A stretch of 64,000 nt of DNA from DASXTW01 sp036505215. GTDB lineage: Bacteria > Actinomycetota > UBA4738. Where the stretch lies: positions 1 through 64,000 of the forward strand of contig DASXTW010000146.1 in assembly GCA_036505215.1 (NCBI GenBank), in the 5' to 3' direction. A program made the position numbers and the translations under genes. Position 1 is the stretch's first letter; each line of letters opens with the position of its first letter. This document shows, piece by piece, positions 44,428-53,661 of this stretch. Below the pieces are notes generated by a model that searched no databases, was not told where the DNA came from, and worked only from the letters and a program-made list of their open reading frames with translations.

Positions 44428-45042
44428 TTAGCCGGTCGGCTTGGCGACAGCCGAGAGCGGCCCTGCGGCCGCCGCCCGCTCCCAGCCCCCGGGGTACCGA
44501 ACGATCAGGCCCAGGTCGTCGACCTCCAGCTCGGCGCGGAAATCGCTGGCCAGGCTCTCGTAGAGATACCTGTCAGAACCCAGCCGCGTGTAGCGCTGAT
44601 GCAACGGCTCGACGGTCAGCTGGGGAAACCGGACCCACGCCGCGCGGACCTCGGCCGAATCACCCACCGCCAGGCCGAGGCGGCGAATCGGAAGTGTATT
44701 CGTGGAGGGACTGAACCCCAGATCCACGTCGATGCACCCCGTCACCTCGACCAGCTCCTCGTCTGCCCTGAACCAGTGCCCGTCGTCGCCGGCTCGAAGA
44801 TCCACGCGTTCCTCATCGTCGGCGGAGTGAACGACTTCGACGTCGAGGGTTCGCCAGGCCTTGTCACACGACACCCGATAGCGGATTTCGCTGGGCGCTT
44901 CGTCCGCCGAGAGCACAGCGGTGCCCTGGAGGCTCCAGCCCCCCTCCCCTTCCCACAGCGCGCAGTATTCGGTTCCAGGGAAGATCAGTGCCCGCCACAG
45001 GACGGCCCGAACCAGCCGCGATCCCCCCGCCCCGGGCGCCAT
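44428..45042 (-). CDS. Putative glycolipid-binding family protein (DUF1089)
   Basis: 204-aa soluble protein. Block matches the DUF1089/Glycolipid_bind family: GWSLQGTAVLSADEAPSEIRYRVSCDKAWRTLDVEV, GCIDVDLGFSPSTNTLPIRRLGL, and the C-terminal QRYTRLGSDRYLYESLA then LEVDDLGLIVRYPGGW. Known members bind glycolipid-like ligands; the role is uncertain. The longer frame upstream is read through the neighbouring gene and not coding. It is 4 nt from the cyclase/ATPase stop, same strand, so the two may be in one transcript. Confidence 0.82.
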   Translation of the reverse strand: MAPGAGGSRLVRAVLWRALIFPGTEYCALWEGEGGWSLQGTAVLSADEAPSEIRYRVSCDKAWRTLDVEVVHSADDEERVDLRAGDDGHWFRADEELVEVTGCIDVDLGFSPSTNTLPIRRLGLAVGDSAEVRAAWVRFPQLTVEPLHQRYTRLGSDRYLYESLASDFRAELEVDDLGLIVRYPGGWERAAAAGPLSAVAKPTG

Positions 45043-45046
45043 GGGA

Positions 45047-48000
45047 TCAGGCGGGCTCCAGGCCGGGGACCAGTTCGGGTTCCCGCAGCGCCTGATACCA
45101 GCGGGCAGCCTCGAGCCGCTGCCGCGCCTGCTCCAGGACCTCATCGCCACCCACGACCTCCGGACCGAAGATCGTTCCCACCCACCAGATGTCGGCGGCC
45201 ACGGGATTGGGCCACCCTTCCTCCTTGCCGAGCCGCAACATGTCCAGTGCACCTTCGAGCGCGCGATCGCGATCACCGTCGTGTAGAGCCATCACCATCT
45301 CGGCGAAGGCGCGAGACCAGTGCGATTCCGTGTCCCCGACCTCGACCCATGCGGCTGGGTCCTCGAGGATCCGCTGGGCCGACTCTCGCATCCCCTGGGC
45401 CAGGAACACCCGAACCAGATCTCGGGCCACCCATCGGATCAGGCTGCGCTCGCCCAGGTGACGGGAGACCTCCAGGCTCTCCTTCAGATCGGCCTCGGCG
45501 GCTTGGAGCCGCCCCGAGAGGCGATAGATGTCGGACCGGTTGCTGAGGGCGGAGGCCAGCTCCCACCGGGCCCCCAGATCACGGAACGTCCGGACCGCTT
45601 CGTCCAGATAGGGCTCGGCCTCGTCCAGGCGCATCATCCGGCGAAGAGAGTTGCCGACGGCCTCGTCGGCCACGGCGACCGTGAACGGGTCGTCCATGGC
45701 CCGGCCCAGCTCGAGCCCCCGAAGCCCGAGCTCGAGGCATTCCTCCTCGTCACCCTGGGGAGAGATGACCGAGGTCAGGGACACCAGCGCCCGCGCCTCG
45801 GCCCATCGGTCGCCTTCGGGATTCTCCCTGGCGATCGCCAGGGCGCCCTCGAACATGCTGCGGCTGGTGGCGAGGTCATCTCGCCAGTACGGCGCCCAGG
45901 CGGCCATCAGGAGGGTTCGAGCCATGGCAAAGGGGTCGCCCAGCTCTCCCGCCGCGGCCAGAGCCTGCTCGAACAGCTCGGTGGCGCGGTCCGGGTCACC
46001 TCGCACGTTCAGCGTGATGTCGGCGAGGAACCGAAGGACATGTGTCCGGGTCCAGGCGTCCTCGCCCGCCACCTCCAACGCCCGGGACAGGTCGGCGTGG
46101 GACTGCTCGAAGTCCGCGAGCCAGTACCGTGCCTCTCCTATCCCCGCCAGGATGCGGCCCTCTCGCTTCCCCCACCCTCGATCCGGTCCGGCCAGGTCGA
46201 GAGCCCGCTGGTACAGGTCGATGGCCGTCCGCGACTCCATTCGTCGCCGGGCGATGTCGGCCGCTTTCGCCAGCGACGTGACTGCCCTGTCCGGAACGGT
46301 GCGGTCTCCGGGCTCGAGGTCGAGCGATGCGCGGGCGGCCTGGGCCAGGTGATAGGCGATGACTTGGGGAAAGCGATCCGCCTCAGCCGACGCGGAGATG
46401 CCGTCGGCGACCTGGAGATGCAATCGGAGCCGATCTCGCTTGGACAGTGTCTCGTAGCTCACCACTCGGAGCATGTCGTGGCGGAACCGCCACACTCCGG
46501 GACGTTCCGGTTCCCGAACCAGGAACTCCTCGTCCTCCAGGTCGCGGAGGACTTCCTGCTTTGGCTCGGTGATCAGCGAGAGCTCCCAGTCCGAGAACGT
46601 CGATCGGGCGAACACCGAAGCCTTTCGGATCAAGTCCCTCGACTCCTCGGAGAGGTGATCGATCCGGGAGGCCACCACGGCTTGAACCGTCGGGGGGAGA
46701 AGGTGCTCGTGGGCGGCTCCGGATATGTGCGCCTCGTGCCGCTGGAGCAGCATCCCCGTGGTCTCGATGATGAAGAACGGGTTCCCCCCGGCCTGGTCGG
46801 CGATCCGGCGCGCGGTCGGCTCGTCGAGGGCCTCGCCGGCCACCAGGGCGAGCTCCTTGGCATCGTCGATTCCCAATGGATCCAGCCGCAGCGTGACCGC
46901 GTCCGGGATCCCACCGCCCCACTCGGGGCGGACGTCCAGGAGTTCGTCGCGAGCCGGGCACAGGACGAGCAGCGGCATTCGGTGGTTCCTCCGAAGCAGC
47001 TCCTCCACCAGCTCCAGCAGGTCGGGCTGGGCCAGCTGAAGATCCTCCAGCACCAGGACGACCGGCCCGGAGCGAGCCATCCCCTCGAGGAGCATCTCCA
47101 GTCCCGCCCGGACCTCGGCGCTGCGATAGCGATGTCGCTCCCGGCCTTCGGACTCGACGTACTCCTCGAATCGAGCCAGGCTCTCCTCCCACAGCTTGGC
47201 GGGATCGCGGTCGTGCACCTCCACCCCGAGGCCGAGGGCCAGGCCCAACCGAGCCACCACGCGATCCGTTTCCGAGGGGTCATAGCACCCTTCCACGATC
47301 TCCTCGAGCCGGGCGCGGAGCTCGGCCGGTGGCGTATCGCGCTCGGCACCGAGCTCTCGCCGGATCATGTCGGCGATCGGGGCGAAGGTGACGTCCTCCT
47401 CGAATCCGCTGGCACGGCCGGCGAGGACCTTCGCTTCCTGGGGGAGCCCGGCAACGAACTCCTCGACCAGCCGGCTCTTGCCGATGCCCGGCTCACCGAG
47501 GACGGTGACCAGGTGGGGCCGACCGCTCTCGTTCATTCGTTCGAAGGTGTCCACGAGCAGGCGCAGCTCTCGCCTCCGATCCACCAGGGGGATCGTCCGG
47601 CGGGTCGATCGGGCCGAGAGTGCCTCCACCGGCCATGCCTTGACCTCGTCTGCGAACCCCCGGGCGGTAACCACCCGGGACGGGCCGAACTCGACCGCGT
47701 ACTGAGTGAGCTGCCAGGTGGTCTCCCCGACCAGGATCTCGCCGGGAGCCGCTGCCTCCTGGAGCCGCGCAGCCATGTTCACCGCCGCCCCGGCCACGAG
47801 GAACTGGTCGCCCGTCCCGGACCCGGTCGCCACCGGGCCGGAGTTGATACCGACCCGCACACGGAGAGAGACTGGCAGAGCCAGAGCTTCCCCCAGGCGA
47901 ACAGTGCGGTCGCGGATGGCGAAGGCTGCCCTGACCGCCCTGAGGGCGTCGTCGGCGTGCGCCTGGGGAACCCCCCACACCGCCATCACGGCGTCGCCCA

Positions 48001-48256
48001 CGAACTTCTCGGCTCGTCCTCGCAGGGACTCCAGCTCGGTGGAGACCGTGCGGAAGAATGCGGCCATGACCTCGCGGAAGCGTTCGGGGTCGAGCTGAGC
48101 GGAGAGCTCCGTGGACCTGGCCAGGTCGGCGAAGAGAATCGTGACGACCTTGCGCTCCTCGGTGATGAATTGAGCCACCGGCGCACCGCATCGGGGACAG
48201 AACCGGGCATCATCGGGGAGAAGTGCCCCACACCGATCACAGGTCATCTGGGCCAT
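45047..48256 (-). CDS. Zinc-ribbon / class III nucleotidyl cyclase / AAA ATPase / TPR signalling protein
   Basis: 1069-aa multidomain protein. N-terminal zinc ribbon (CDRCGALL, CPRCGAP), then a class III cyclase homology domain (FADLARSTELSAQ, EKFVGDAVMAVWG, VNMAARLQEAA), then a STAND-type ATPase with P-loop GEPGIGKSRLVEEF, then a helical HTH/TPR region to the C-terminus. The K of EKFVGD and the N/R of VNMAARL are present, but the adenine-specifying Asp position in the segment LVAGAAVN is Leu, so substrate is uncertain (ATP, GTP or weak). This architecture occurs in actinobacteria as large cytosolic regulators. Start at ATG 48256. Confidence 0.85.
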   Translation of the reverse strand: MAQMTCDRCGALLPDDARFCPRCGAPVAQFITEERKVVTILFADLARSTELSAQLDPERFREVMAAFFRTVSTELESLRGRAEKFVGDAVMAVWGVPQAHADDALRAVRAAFAIRDRTVRLGEALALPVSLRVRVGINSGPVATGSGTGDQFLVAGAAVNMAARLQEAAAPGEILVGETTWQLTQYAVEFGPSRVVTARGFADEVKAWPVEALSARSTRRTIPLVDRRRELRLLVDTFERMNESGRPHLVTVLGEPGIGKSRLVEEFVAGLPQEAKVLAGRASGFEEDVTFAPIADMIRRELGAERDTPPAELRARLEEIVEGCYDPSETDRVVARLGLALGLGVEVHDRDPAKLWEESLARFEEYVESEGRERHRYRSAEVRAGLEMLLEGMARSGPVVLVLEDLQLAQPDLLELVEELLRRNHRMPLLVLCPARDELLDVRPEWGGGIPDAVTLRLDPLGIDDAKELALVAGEALDEPTARRIADQAGGNPFFIIETTGMLLQRHEAHISGAAHEHLLPPTVQAVVASRIDHLSEESRDLIRKASVFARSTFSDWELSLITEPKQEVLRDLEDEEFLVREPERPGVWRFRHDMLRVVSYETLSKRDRLRLHLQVADGISASAEADRFPQVIAYHLAQAARASLDLEPGDRTVPDRAVTSLAKAADIARRRMESRTAIDLYQRALDLAGPDRGWGKREGRILAGIGEARYWLADFEQSHADLSRALEVAGEDAWTRTHVLRFLADITLNVRGDPDRATELFEQALAAAGELGDPFAMARTLLMAAWAPYWRDDLATSRSMFEGALAIARENPEGDRWAEARALVSLTSVISPQGDEEECLELGLRGLELGRAMDDPFTVAVADEAVGNSLRRMMRLDEAEPYLDEAVRTFRDLGARWELASALSNRSDIYRLSGRLQAAEADLKESLEVSRHLGERSLIRWVARDLVRVFLAQGMRESAQRILEDPAAWVEVGDTESHWSRAFAEMVMALHDGDRDRALEGALDMLRLGKEEGWPNPVAADIWWVGTIFGPEVVGGDEVLEQARQRLEAARWYQALREPELVPGLEPA

Positions 48257-48328
48257 CGGGACAGCATAGAGACCCGGTGTGACAAACACGCCCGAGGCGC
48301 CGGATCTGCCCGTTGCGGGCCAAGACGA

Positions 48329-48353
48329 AAGGGGGCCCGTGACCGGCCCCCTT
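48329..48353 (-). terminator. GC-rich hairpin after the 48387 gene
   Basis: AAGGGGGCC and GGCCCCCTT are 9-bp arms with a 7-nt loop. On the minus strand, the hairpin is followed by CGTCTT, a short T-containing stretch. It lies about 35 nt after the stop of the secreted protein gene and before the start of the cyclase gene, consistent with a terminator separating them, although the U-tract is weak. Confidence 0.6.
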
Positions 48354-48386
48354 CTCGCCAGTGTGTATGAAGCTGGTCGCCGGCTG

Positions 48387-48863
48387 CTAGGACTCCGCTC
48401 CCGGGCTCCGGATGCACCGGATCAGGTCAGCATGGCCCCCATGTGAGAAGAACATCGCGATGTCCCCCACCTCGAGGTCCTTCACCGATCCCGGCTGACC
48501 CTTCTCCCGGACGATGGTCTTGTCGTCGTAGGACAGCGTCACTGTCTTTCCGTCCCGACGAACGAGCACGATGGTCCCGTTCCCGATCGAGGTGATCTGG
48601 CCCCGATCGAAGTCGAGCGCCCTGGTCGTCCCGTCCGCGTAGCGCACCTGGATGTCCGCATGCACCGCCCGGGCGAATGGTCGGGGTCGAGATGCTCGGG
48701 CCCCTGAGGGTTGCTCCTGCGCTGAGGATGTGGACGCTCCCGAGGCTTCCGCCAGAATCGGTCCGCTCGCCGAGGCGAACACCGCCTGCCCGGCGAACAA
48801 GGCTCCGGCGACCAATACGGCCGCGACCAGACCGGCCGCCCCGGCCTTCCCGATGGCCTTCAT
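48387..48863 (-). CDS. Secreted hypothetical protein
   Basis: 158-aa protein with an N-terminal export signal or TM anchor (AAGLVAAVLVAGALFAGQAVFA), a low-complexity Ser/Gly/Ala stretch, then a small beta-rich domain (ADIQVRYADGTTRALDFDRGQITSIGNGTIVLVRRDGKTVTLSYDDKT region), similar in feel to DUF5666-type secreted beta-domains. No enzymatic motif. ATG 48863 is used because AAGGAGGT lies about 5 nt before it. Function unknown. Confidence 0.7.
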   Translation of the reverse strand: MKAIGKAGAAGLVAAVLVAGALFAGQAVFASASGPILAEASGASTSSAQEQPSGARASRPRPFARAVHADIQVRYADGTTRALDFDRGQITSIGNGTIVLVRRDGKTVTLSYDDKTIVREKGQPGSVKDLEVGDIAMFFSHGGHADLIRCIRSPGAES

Positions 48864-48968
48864 CGCCACCTCCTTCTGTCGTCTTCGGGAGCAGCGTGAC
48901 GCAGGTCGGAAAGGGGTCGGTCAAGGAAAGATCAAGAGGATGTAAAACGACGACACAGGGGCGGACTG

Positions 48969-49361
48969 CTACCCCCCTGGACCCCCCGAGTATTCGATGA
49001 GCTGGACGGGATTCCCTTCTGGATCGAGGAACGACGCGAACCGCGCGTAGCCCTCGACGTCACCTTCGTGCGTGAACTGGACGCCTCTGGCCGAGAGCTC
49101 AGACTTTGCCTGGTTGAGGTCACCGACGGCGAACACGGCCGTGGCTCCAGCGCCGCCGCCGACCGGCTGGCCGTCTCCCGCCGAGTGCAAGGCGAACCGA
49201 CGACCTCCGGCGTCGAACTCTGCCCAGGTCGCGCTCTCCTGCCGGAGGAGCTTCAGGCCGAGTACGTCGCGATAGAAGGACACGGCCCTCTCCATGTCCG
49301 TGACCCAGTAGAAGACCAGATCGAGCCGCTCGACCACGCTCGGCGGATCCATGATGGGCAT
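48969..49361 (-). CDS. VOC-superfamily (glyoxalase-like) protein
   Basis: 130-aa VOC protein with two beta-alpha-beta repeats: LVFYWVTDMERAVSFYRDVLGLKL in the first, and GDLNQAKSELSARGVQF and FLDPEGNPVQLIEY in the second, whose final Glu is a metal ligand. The first metal His of glyoxalase I is replaced (LDLVFYW), so it is not a standard glyoxalase; a binding or bleomycin-resistance-like role is possible. 6 nt from the following biotin carboxylase stop. ATG 49361 or 49352 both work. Confidence 0.8.
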   Translation of the reverse strand: MPIMDPPSVVERLDLVFYWVTDMERAVSFYRDVLGLKLLRQESATWAEFDAGGRRFALHSAGDGQPVGGGAGATAVFAVGDLNQAKSELSARGVQFTHEGDVEGYARFASFLDPEGNPVQLIEYSGGPGG

Positions 49362-49367
49362 GGTAGC

Positions 49368-51071
49368 TCAGCCGATGACCGCGACGATCTCTCCCGCCTC
49401 GACCACGTCTCCGGGCTGCACCTTCACCGCCTCGATGGTTCCGGAGACTGTCGCGGCTACGGAGGTCTCCATCTTCATGGTTTCGAGGACCGCCACGGGA
49501 TCGCCCACCGCAACTCGGTCGCCCTCCGCGACGAGAACATCGAGAACCGTACCGTGCATGGGCGCCGCGACCGCACCCTGTCCAGACGCCGGCTCCCCGA
49601 GCGCCGCGGAGACGAAGGCGCTGATGGCTGGGTTCCACAGTCGCACGGGCGTGCCCTGCACCAGGAGCACACCGGGCGTGGGCGCACCGGTCAGATCCAT
49701 GTCAGTGGCAGGCTGTACCGTCGACCGCGTGAGCGAATCAAGGGCGCCGCCCTCAACCGTTCGCGTCGTGTAGGAGCCATCCACGAACTCGGGAAGCTCC
49801 AGGAGCACGCGGTGGGCCGGAATCGTGGTAGGGATCCCTTCGATGACGTACTCATCGAGAGCTCGCAGCATGCGCCGGCGCGCCTCTTCGCGGGTCGGTC
49901 CCCATGCCACCAGCTTGGCGATCAGGCTGTCGTAGGCGCGTGGGATCTCATCCCCTTCGCCGAACCCAGAGTCCACGCGGATGCCGGGACCGCCCGGCTC
50001 CCGATAGCGCCGGATGACACCGGGCCCGGGCAGGAACCCGCGGGAAGGGTCCTCGGCGTTGATCCGGCACTCCATGGCGTGGCCACGGGGCTCGGGCCGG
50101 CCGGAGAACTCCAGGCGGTCCCCAGCGGCGATCCGGAGCTGCTCGGCCACCAGGTCGATCCCCAGGACCTCCTCGGTGATCGTGTGCTCCACCTGCAGCC
50201 GAGCGTTGATCTCCAGGAAGTAGAAGCTCGCGTCGTCGTCCACGAGGAACTCCACGGTGCCCGCGTTGGCGTAACCGCAGGCGTCCGCCACCGCCACCGC
50301 GGCCTCGCCCATTGCCGGGATGACTTCGGCGAACCGCCCCGGTGGGGTCTCCTCGACCAGCTTCTGATGACGGCGCTGGAGCGAGCACTCCCGCGCCCCG
50401 AGCCACATGGCCCGGCCGGGCTCGGGAGCCAGGACCTGGATCTCGATGTGCTTCGGGCGCTCCAGGTAGCGCTCGACGTAGACGTCGCCGTACCCGAAGT
50501 ACGCCTCCGCCTCCCGGCGGGCGGAATCGAGTGCGGCCTCGACCTCACCGGTGTCTCGGGCTACCTTGAGACCTCGGCCCCCTCCCCCACCGGCCGCCTT
50601 GATGGCCACTGGATATCCGTGTTCGTCACCGAAGCGACGTACTTCCTCGAGCTCGCTCACCGGGTCGAGGGTCCCGGGGACTGGAGGAACCCCCACCGAC
50701 TGCGCCAGGCGCCGGGCCTCGATCTTGTCGCCCGCGGCGCGAGAGGCATGGGGGGGCGGGCCCACCCACACGAGTCCCGCCGAGGCCACCCGTTCGGCCA
50801 CGTCCGCTCGCTCCGAAAGGAACCCGTACCCGGGATGGATCGCCTCGGCGCCCGTATCGACCGCTGCGCGGATGATCGAGCCGACGTTGAGATAGGTCTC
50901 CACAGGCGTTACGCCCGGCAGGTGGACGGACTCGTCGGCAAGCGCCACGTGGCGGGCCTTCGCGTCGGCATCGGAGAACACGGCCACCACGCCCACTCCG
51001 AGCTCGCGGCAGGTTCGGGCGATCCTGACCGCGATCTCCCCGCGGTTGGCGATGAGGATGCGCTGGAACAT
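49368..51071 (-). CDS. Acyl-CoA carboxylase alpha subunit (biotin carboxylase + BCCP)
   Basis: 567-aa biotin-dependent carboxylase subunit. Biotin-carboxylase part: FQRILIANRGEIAVRIARTC, the ATP-grasp loop KAAGGGGGRG, and EINARLQVEHTITEEV. C-terminal BCCP domain carries the biotinylated lysine in ETMKMETSV. Shorter than the long propionyl-type alpha subunits, with little of the BT domain present. Beside the hydratase, lyase and carboxyltransferase genes it resembles the 3-methylcrotonyl-CoA carboxylase alpha subunit (liuD-like) of leucine degradation; acetyl/propionyl carboxylation is the alternative. Starts 38 nt from the divergent SDR gene. Confidence 0.9.
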   Translation of the reverse strand: MFQRILIANRGEIAVRIARTCRELGVGVVAVFSDADAKARHVALADESVHLPGVTPVETYLNVGSIIRAAVDTGAEAIHPGYGFLSERADVAERVASAGLVWVGPPPHASRAAGDKIEARRLAQSVGVPPVPGTLDPVSELEEVRRFGDEHGYPVAIKAAGGGGGRGLKVARDTGEVEAALDSARREAEAYFGYGDVYVERYLERPKHIEIQVLAPEPGRAMWLGARECSLQRRHQKLVEETPPGRFAEVIPAMGEAAVAVADACGYANAGTVEFLVDDDASFYFLEINARLQVEHTITEEVLGIDLVAEQLRIAAGDRLEFSGRPEPRGHAMECRINAEDPSRGFLPGPGVIRRYREPGGPGIRVDSGFGEGDEIPRAYDSLIAKLVAWGPTREEARRRMLRALDEYVIEGIPTTIPAHRVLLELPEFVDGSYTTRTVEGGALDSLTRSTVQPATDMDLTGAPTPGVLLVQGTPVRLWNPAISAFVSAALGEPASGQGAVAAPMHGTVLDVLVAEGDRVAVGDPVAVLETMKMETSVAATVSGTIEAVKVQPGDVVEAGEIVAVIG

Positions 51072-51109
51072 CGCACCCGAGGATAATCCGGAAGGAGGGC
51101 TCGAGAGGT

Positions 51110-51974
51110 ATGGCAGCGACGCGCGGGAGGCGAAGCGTCGTCATCAGGGGCCTCGACCGGTATCGGCGACGCCTGCGCTCGCCATCTTGCCGCAGCAGGC
51201 TATCGGGTCTTCGCTGGAGTGCGGCGAGACGAAGACGCGCGGCGCCTGCGGTCCGTGGATCCACAGATGATCGAGCCCGTGCTCCTCGATGTGACAGACG
51301 CGGCCTCCATCGCCGCGGGGGCGGAGGCGGTCGGTCGGGCGCTCGACGATCGCGGCCTGGATGGGCTGGTGAACAACGCCGGTATCGCCGTTGCCGCGCC
51401 GCTCGAGTTCGTTCCAATCGAGGAACTGCGACGCCAGCTCGAGGTCAACACGGTCGGACCGGTCTCGGTTACCCAGGCCTTCCTCCCGCTCCTTCGGAAG
51501 GCTCGTGGCCGCATCGTCCACATCGGCTCCCTCAGCGGGCTGCTGTCGGTGCCGTTCCTCGGCCCCTACTGCGCGTCGAAGTTCGCCCTGGAAGCCCTGG
51601 CGGATGCCATGCGGATGGAACTTGCGCCCTGGTCGATCCATGTCTCGATCGTCGATCCCGGGAGCATCGACACGCCCATATGGAAGAAGGGACGAACCGC
51701 TTCCGAAGAGCTCCTGAAGCGGGCTCCCCCAGAGTTCCAGGAACGCTACGGCCCGGTGCTCCCGGCGGTCCGTGCTGCTGCGGAGACGTCCGCTCGACGG
51801 GGCATCTCCCCCGCCGTCGTGGCCAAGGCGGTCGAACACGCCCTCACCTCGAGGAAACCCAAGAGCCGGTACCTGGTCGGAATCGACGCGCGGATCCAGG
51901 GCTTCATGGGAAGGACGGTCCCAGCTCGGTGGCGGGACCGCCTGGTGCGCCGCGCCATGGGCCTGCCCCGCTAA
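51110..51974 (+). pseudogene. Short-chain dehydrogenase/reductase, apparently frameshifted near the N-terminus
   Basis: The conserved SDR body is read in one frame from the GTG at 51219 onward: DGLVNNAGIAV, SLSGLLSVPF, and the catalytic YCASKFALE. The NAD(P) glycine motif SSGASTGIGDA is also present in that frame at about 51138-51170, but no start codon lies between it and the in-frame stop at 51084. ATG 51110, with GAAGGAGG upstream, opens a different frame (MAATRGRRSVVI) that would join smoothly to the Gly motif if two bases were restored near 51144-51147. So the gene is either broken or carries a sequence error. Encoded opposite the liu-type genes. Confidence 0.7.
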
Positions 51975-52888
51975 TCGGACCCGACCCTCCATCGTGGGCC
52001 CGCCTTCGATACCTGACTCGCGAGGGGATGTCCCACCAGCGACTCCACGAGATGGGCCGCATCGATCAACAGGTCGAGATCGACGCCGGTCTCGATCCCC
52101 ATGTCCGCAAGCATGTGGACCAGATCCTCCGTGGCCACGTTCCCGTTGGCTCCCGGGGCGAAGGGCGAACCTCCAAGACCGCCCACGCTCGCGTCGAACT
52201 CCGTGATCCCCAACTCCAGAGCCGCCAGGACGTTGGCCATGGCTGTCCCTCGGGTGTCGTGAAGGTGCAGGTTCAGAGGGATTTCCGGCAGCTTGTGGAG
52301 GAGGAGCCCGAGCATCGTCCATACCCTCGAGGGGGTCGCCATGCCCGTGGTGTCGCCCAGCGACAGGCCGCTCACGCCGGCGTCGAGCAGGCGCTGGCCC
52401 ACTTCCAGCACCCGCTCCGGCGCCACGTCTCCCTCATAGGGATCCCCGAACGACGCCGAGATCGAGGCTTCGACGGGTATCCCGGCCGCCTCGGCCACCT
52501 GGACGACATCGGCCACATCGCGCATCGAGTCTTCGACCGACTTGCCGACGTTGTGGAGGTTGTAGCCGTCGGACGCGGCCAGGAAAGCCTGGAGCGACGC
52601 AAACCCTCCGGCCTGCACCGCGGCCTCCGCGCCTCGGCCATTCGGCACCAGAGCCGAATACGCCACTCCCGGCTGACGGTCGACCCGGGCCCACACGGCG
52701 GCCGCGTCTGCCATGGCCGGCACAGCCTTTGGTGAGACGAACGACACCGCCTCCATCTTCGGAATGCCGGTTCGGGACAGGTAGGTGATCAGCTCGGCCC
52801 GGTCCTCCGCCGGGAGGGGCTTCTCCGATTGAAGGCCGTCCCTGGGCCCGACCTCGCGGATCGTCACGCGGGCCGGGAGTCCTCTCAC
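51971..52888 (-). CDS. HMG-CoA-lyase-family protein, catalytic-loop Cys replaced by Ser
   Basis: 305-aa DRE-TIM metallolyase of the HMG-CoA-lyase type, last step of leucine degradation (HMG-CoA to acetoacetate plus acetyl-CoA). Seen: REVGPRDGLQSE with the metal/catalytic Arg-Asp, NLHLHDTRG with the paired His, and GLGGSPFAPGANGNVATED. In characterised lyases the loop reads GGCPYAPG, the Cys being the catalytic residue; here it is Ser241. So it may be a slow lyase, a related aldolase or non-lyase paralogue. GTG 52888 overlaps the hydratase stop (GTGA); the longer GTG at 52900 has no ribosome-binding site. Confidence 0.85.
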   Translation of the reverse strand: MRGLPARVTIREVGPRDGLQSEKPLPAEDRAELITYLSRTGIPKMEAVSFVSPKAVPAMADAAAVWARVDRQPGVAYSALVPNGRGAEAAVQAGGFASLQAFLAASDGYNLHNVGKSVEDSMRDVADVVQVAEAAGIPVEASISASFGDPYEGDVAPERVLEVGQRLLDAGVSGLSLGDTTGMATPSRVWTMLGLLLHKLPEIPLNLHLHDTRGTAMANVLAALELGITEFDASVGGLGGSPFAPGANGNVATEDLVHMLADMGIETGVDLDLLIDAAHLVESLVGHPLASQVSKAGPRWRVGSD

Positions 52889-53661
52889 CGCCCCCTCCAC
52901 TGGGGGTCGCGTTTCTCGTTGAACGCGGCGATGCCCTCCCGGCGATCCTGGGATGCCACGGCTCGGCGCCAGGCGAGGTCCTCCAGCTCGATCCCGTCTT
53001 CCAGCGTGACGTCGAGGCCCCGATCGACGGCGAGCTTCGCCTCGCGGACAGCGACCGGCGAGGAGCCGCAGATCTCCCGGGCCAACTCCAGGGTGGCCCT
53101 CTCCAAGGCATCCCTCTCGACCACTCTGGCGACCAGCCCGAGGCCGTACGCCTCCTCGGCGCTGATGCGCCGACCCGTGAAGATGAGGTCCTTGGCCCGA
53201 GCAGGTCCGAGTCGCCGGACCAGCGCCTGCGTGCCGCCCCCGCCGGGCACGATCCCAACCCGGACCTCCGGGAGCCCGAACACGGCGTCGTTCGTGGCCA
53301 CGATGAGGTCGCAGTTCAGGGCGAGCTCGAAGCCTCCGCCCAGCGCATACCCGAACACCGACGCGATGGTGGGCTGGGGCAGAGCCCTCAGCGAGTCGAA
53401 CAGCCCCCGCATGAGGACCCGGTTCCGCATCCAGCCGGCGTCGTCGAGGAGGTTGCGTTCCTTCAGGTCGGCCCCCACACAGAAGGCCTTGTCGCCGGCG
53501 GCCGTCAGCACGACGACCCAGGCATTCGGGTCTGCCGCCGCCTGGAGCAACGATCCGGCCAGGAAGTCCGCGACCTCTCCGGAGATGGCGTTCAGCGCCT
53601 CGGGGCGGTTCAGTTTGACCACGGCCACGTGGCCGTCGATCCGGATCTCGGCGAGGCTCAA
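52885..53661 (-). CDS. Enoyl-CoA hydratase (crotonase family)
   Basis: 258-aa crotonase-fold enzyme that would hydrate an unsaturated acyl-CoA, here plausibly 3-methylglutaconyl-CoA. Seen: GYALGGGFELALNCDL with the first active-site Glu, and FGLPEVRVGIVPGGGGTQALVRR with the second. Both Glu of true hydratases are present. The start is TTG 53661, overlapping the carboxyltransferase TGA (TTGA). 3' end overlaps the lyase gene. Co-transcribed with carboxyltransferase upstream. Confidence 0.94.
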   Translation of the reverse strand: MSLAEIRIDGHVAVVKLNRPEALNAISGEVADFLAGSLLQAAADPNAWVVVLTAAGDKAFCVGADLKERNLLDDAGWMRNRVLMRGLFDSLRALPQPTIASVFGYALGGGFELALNCDLIVATNDAVFGLPEVRVGIVPGGGGTQALVRRLGPARAKDLIFTGRRISAEEAYGLGLVARVVERDALERATLELAREICGSSPVAVREAKLAVDRGLDVTLEDGIELEDLAWRRAVASQDRREGIAAFNEKRDPQWRGR

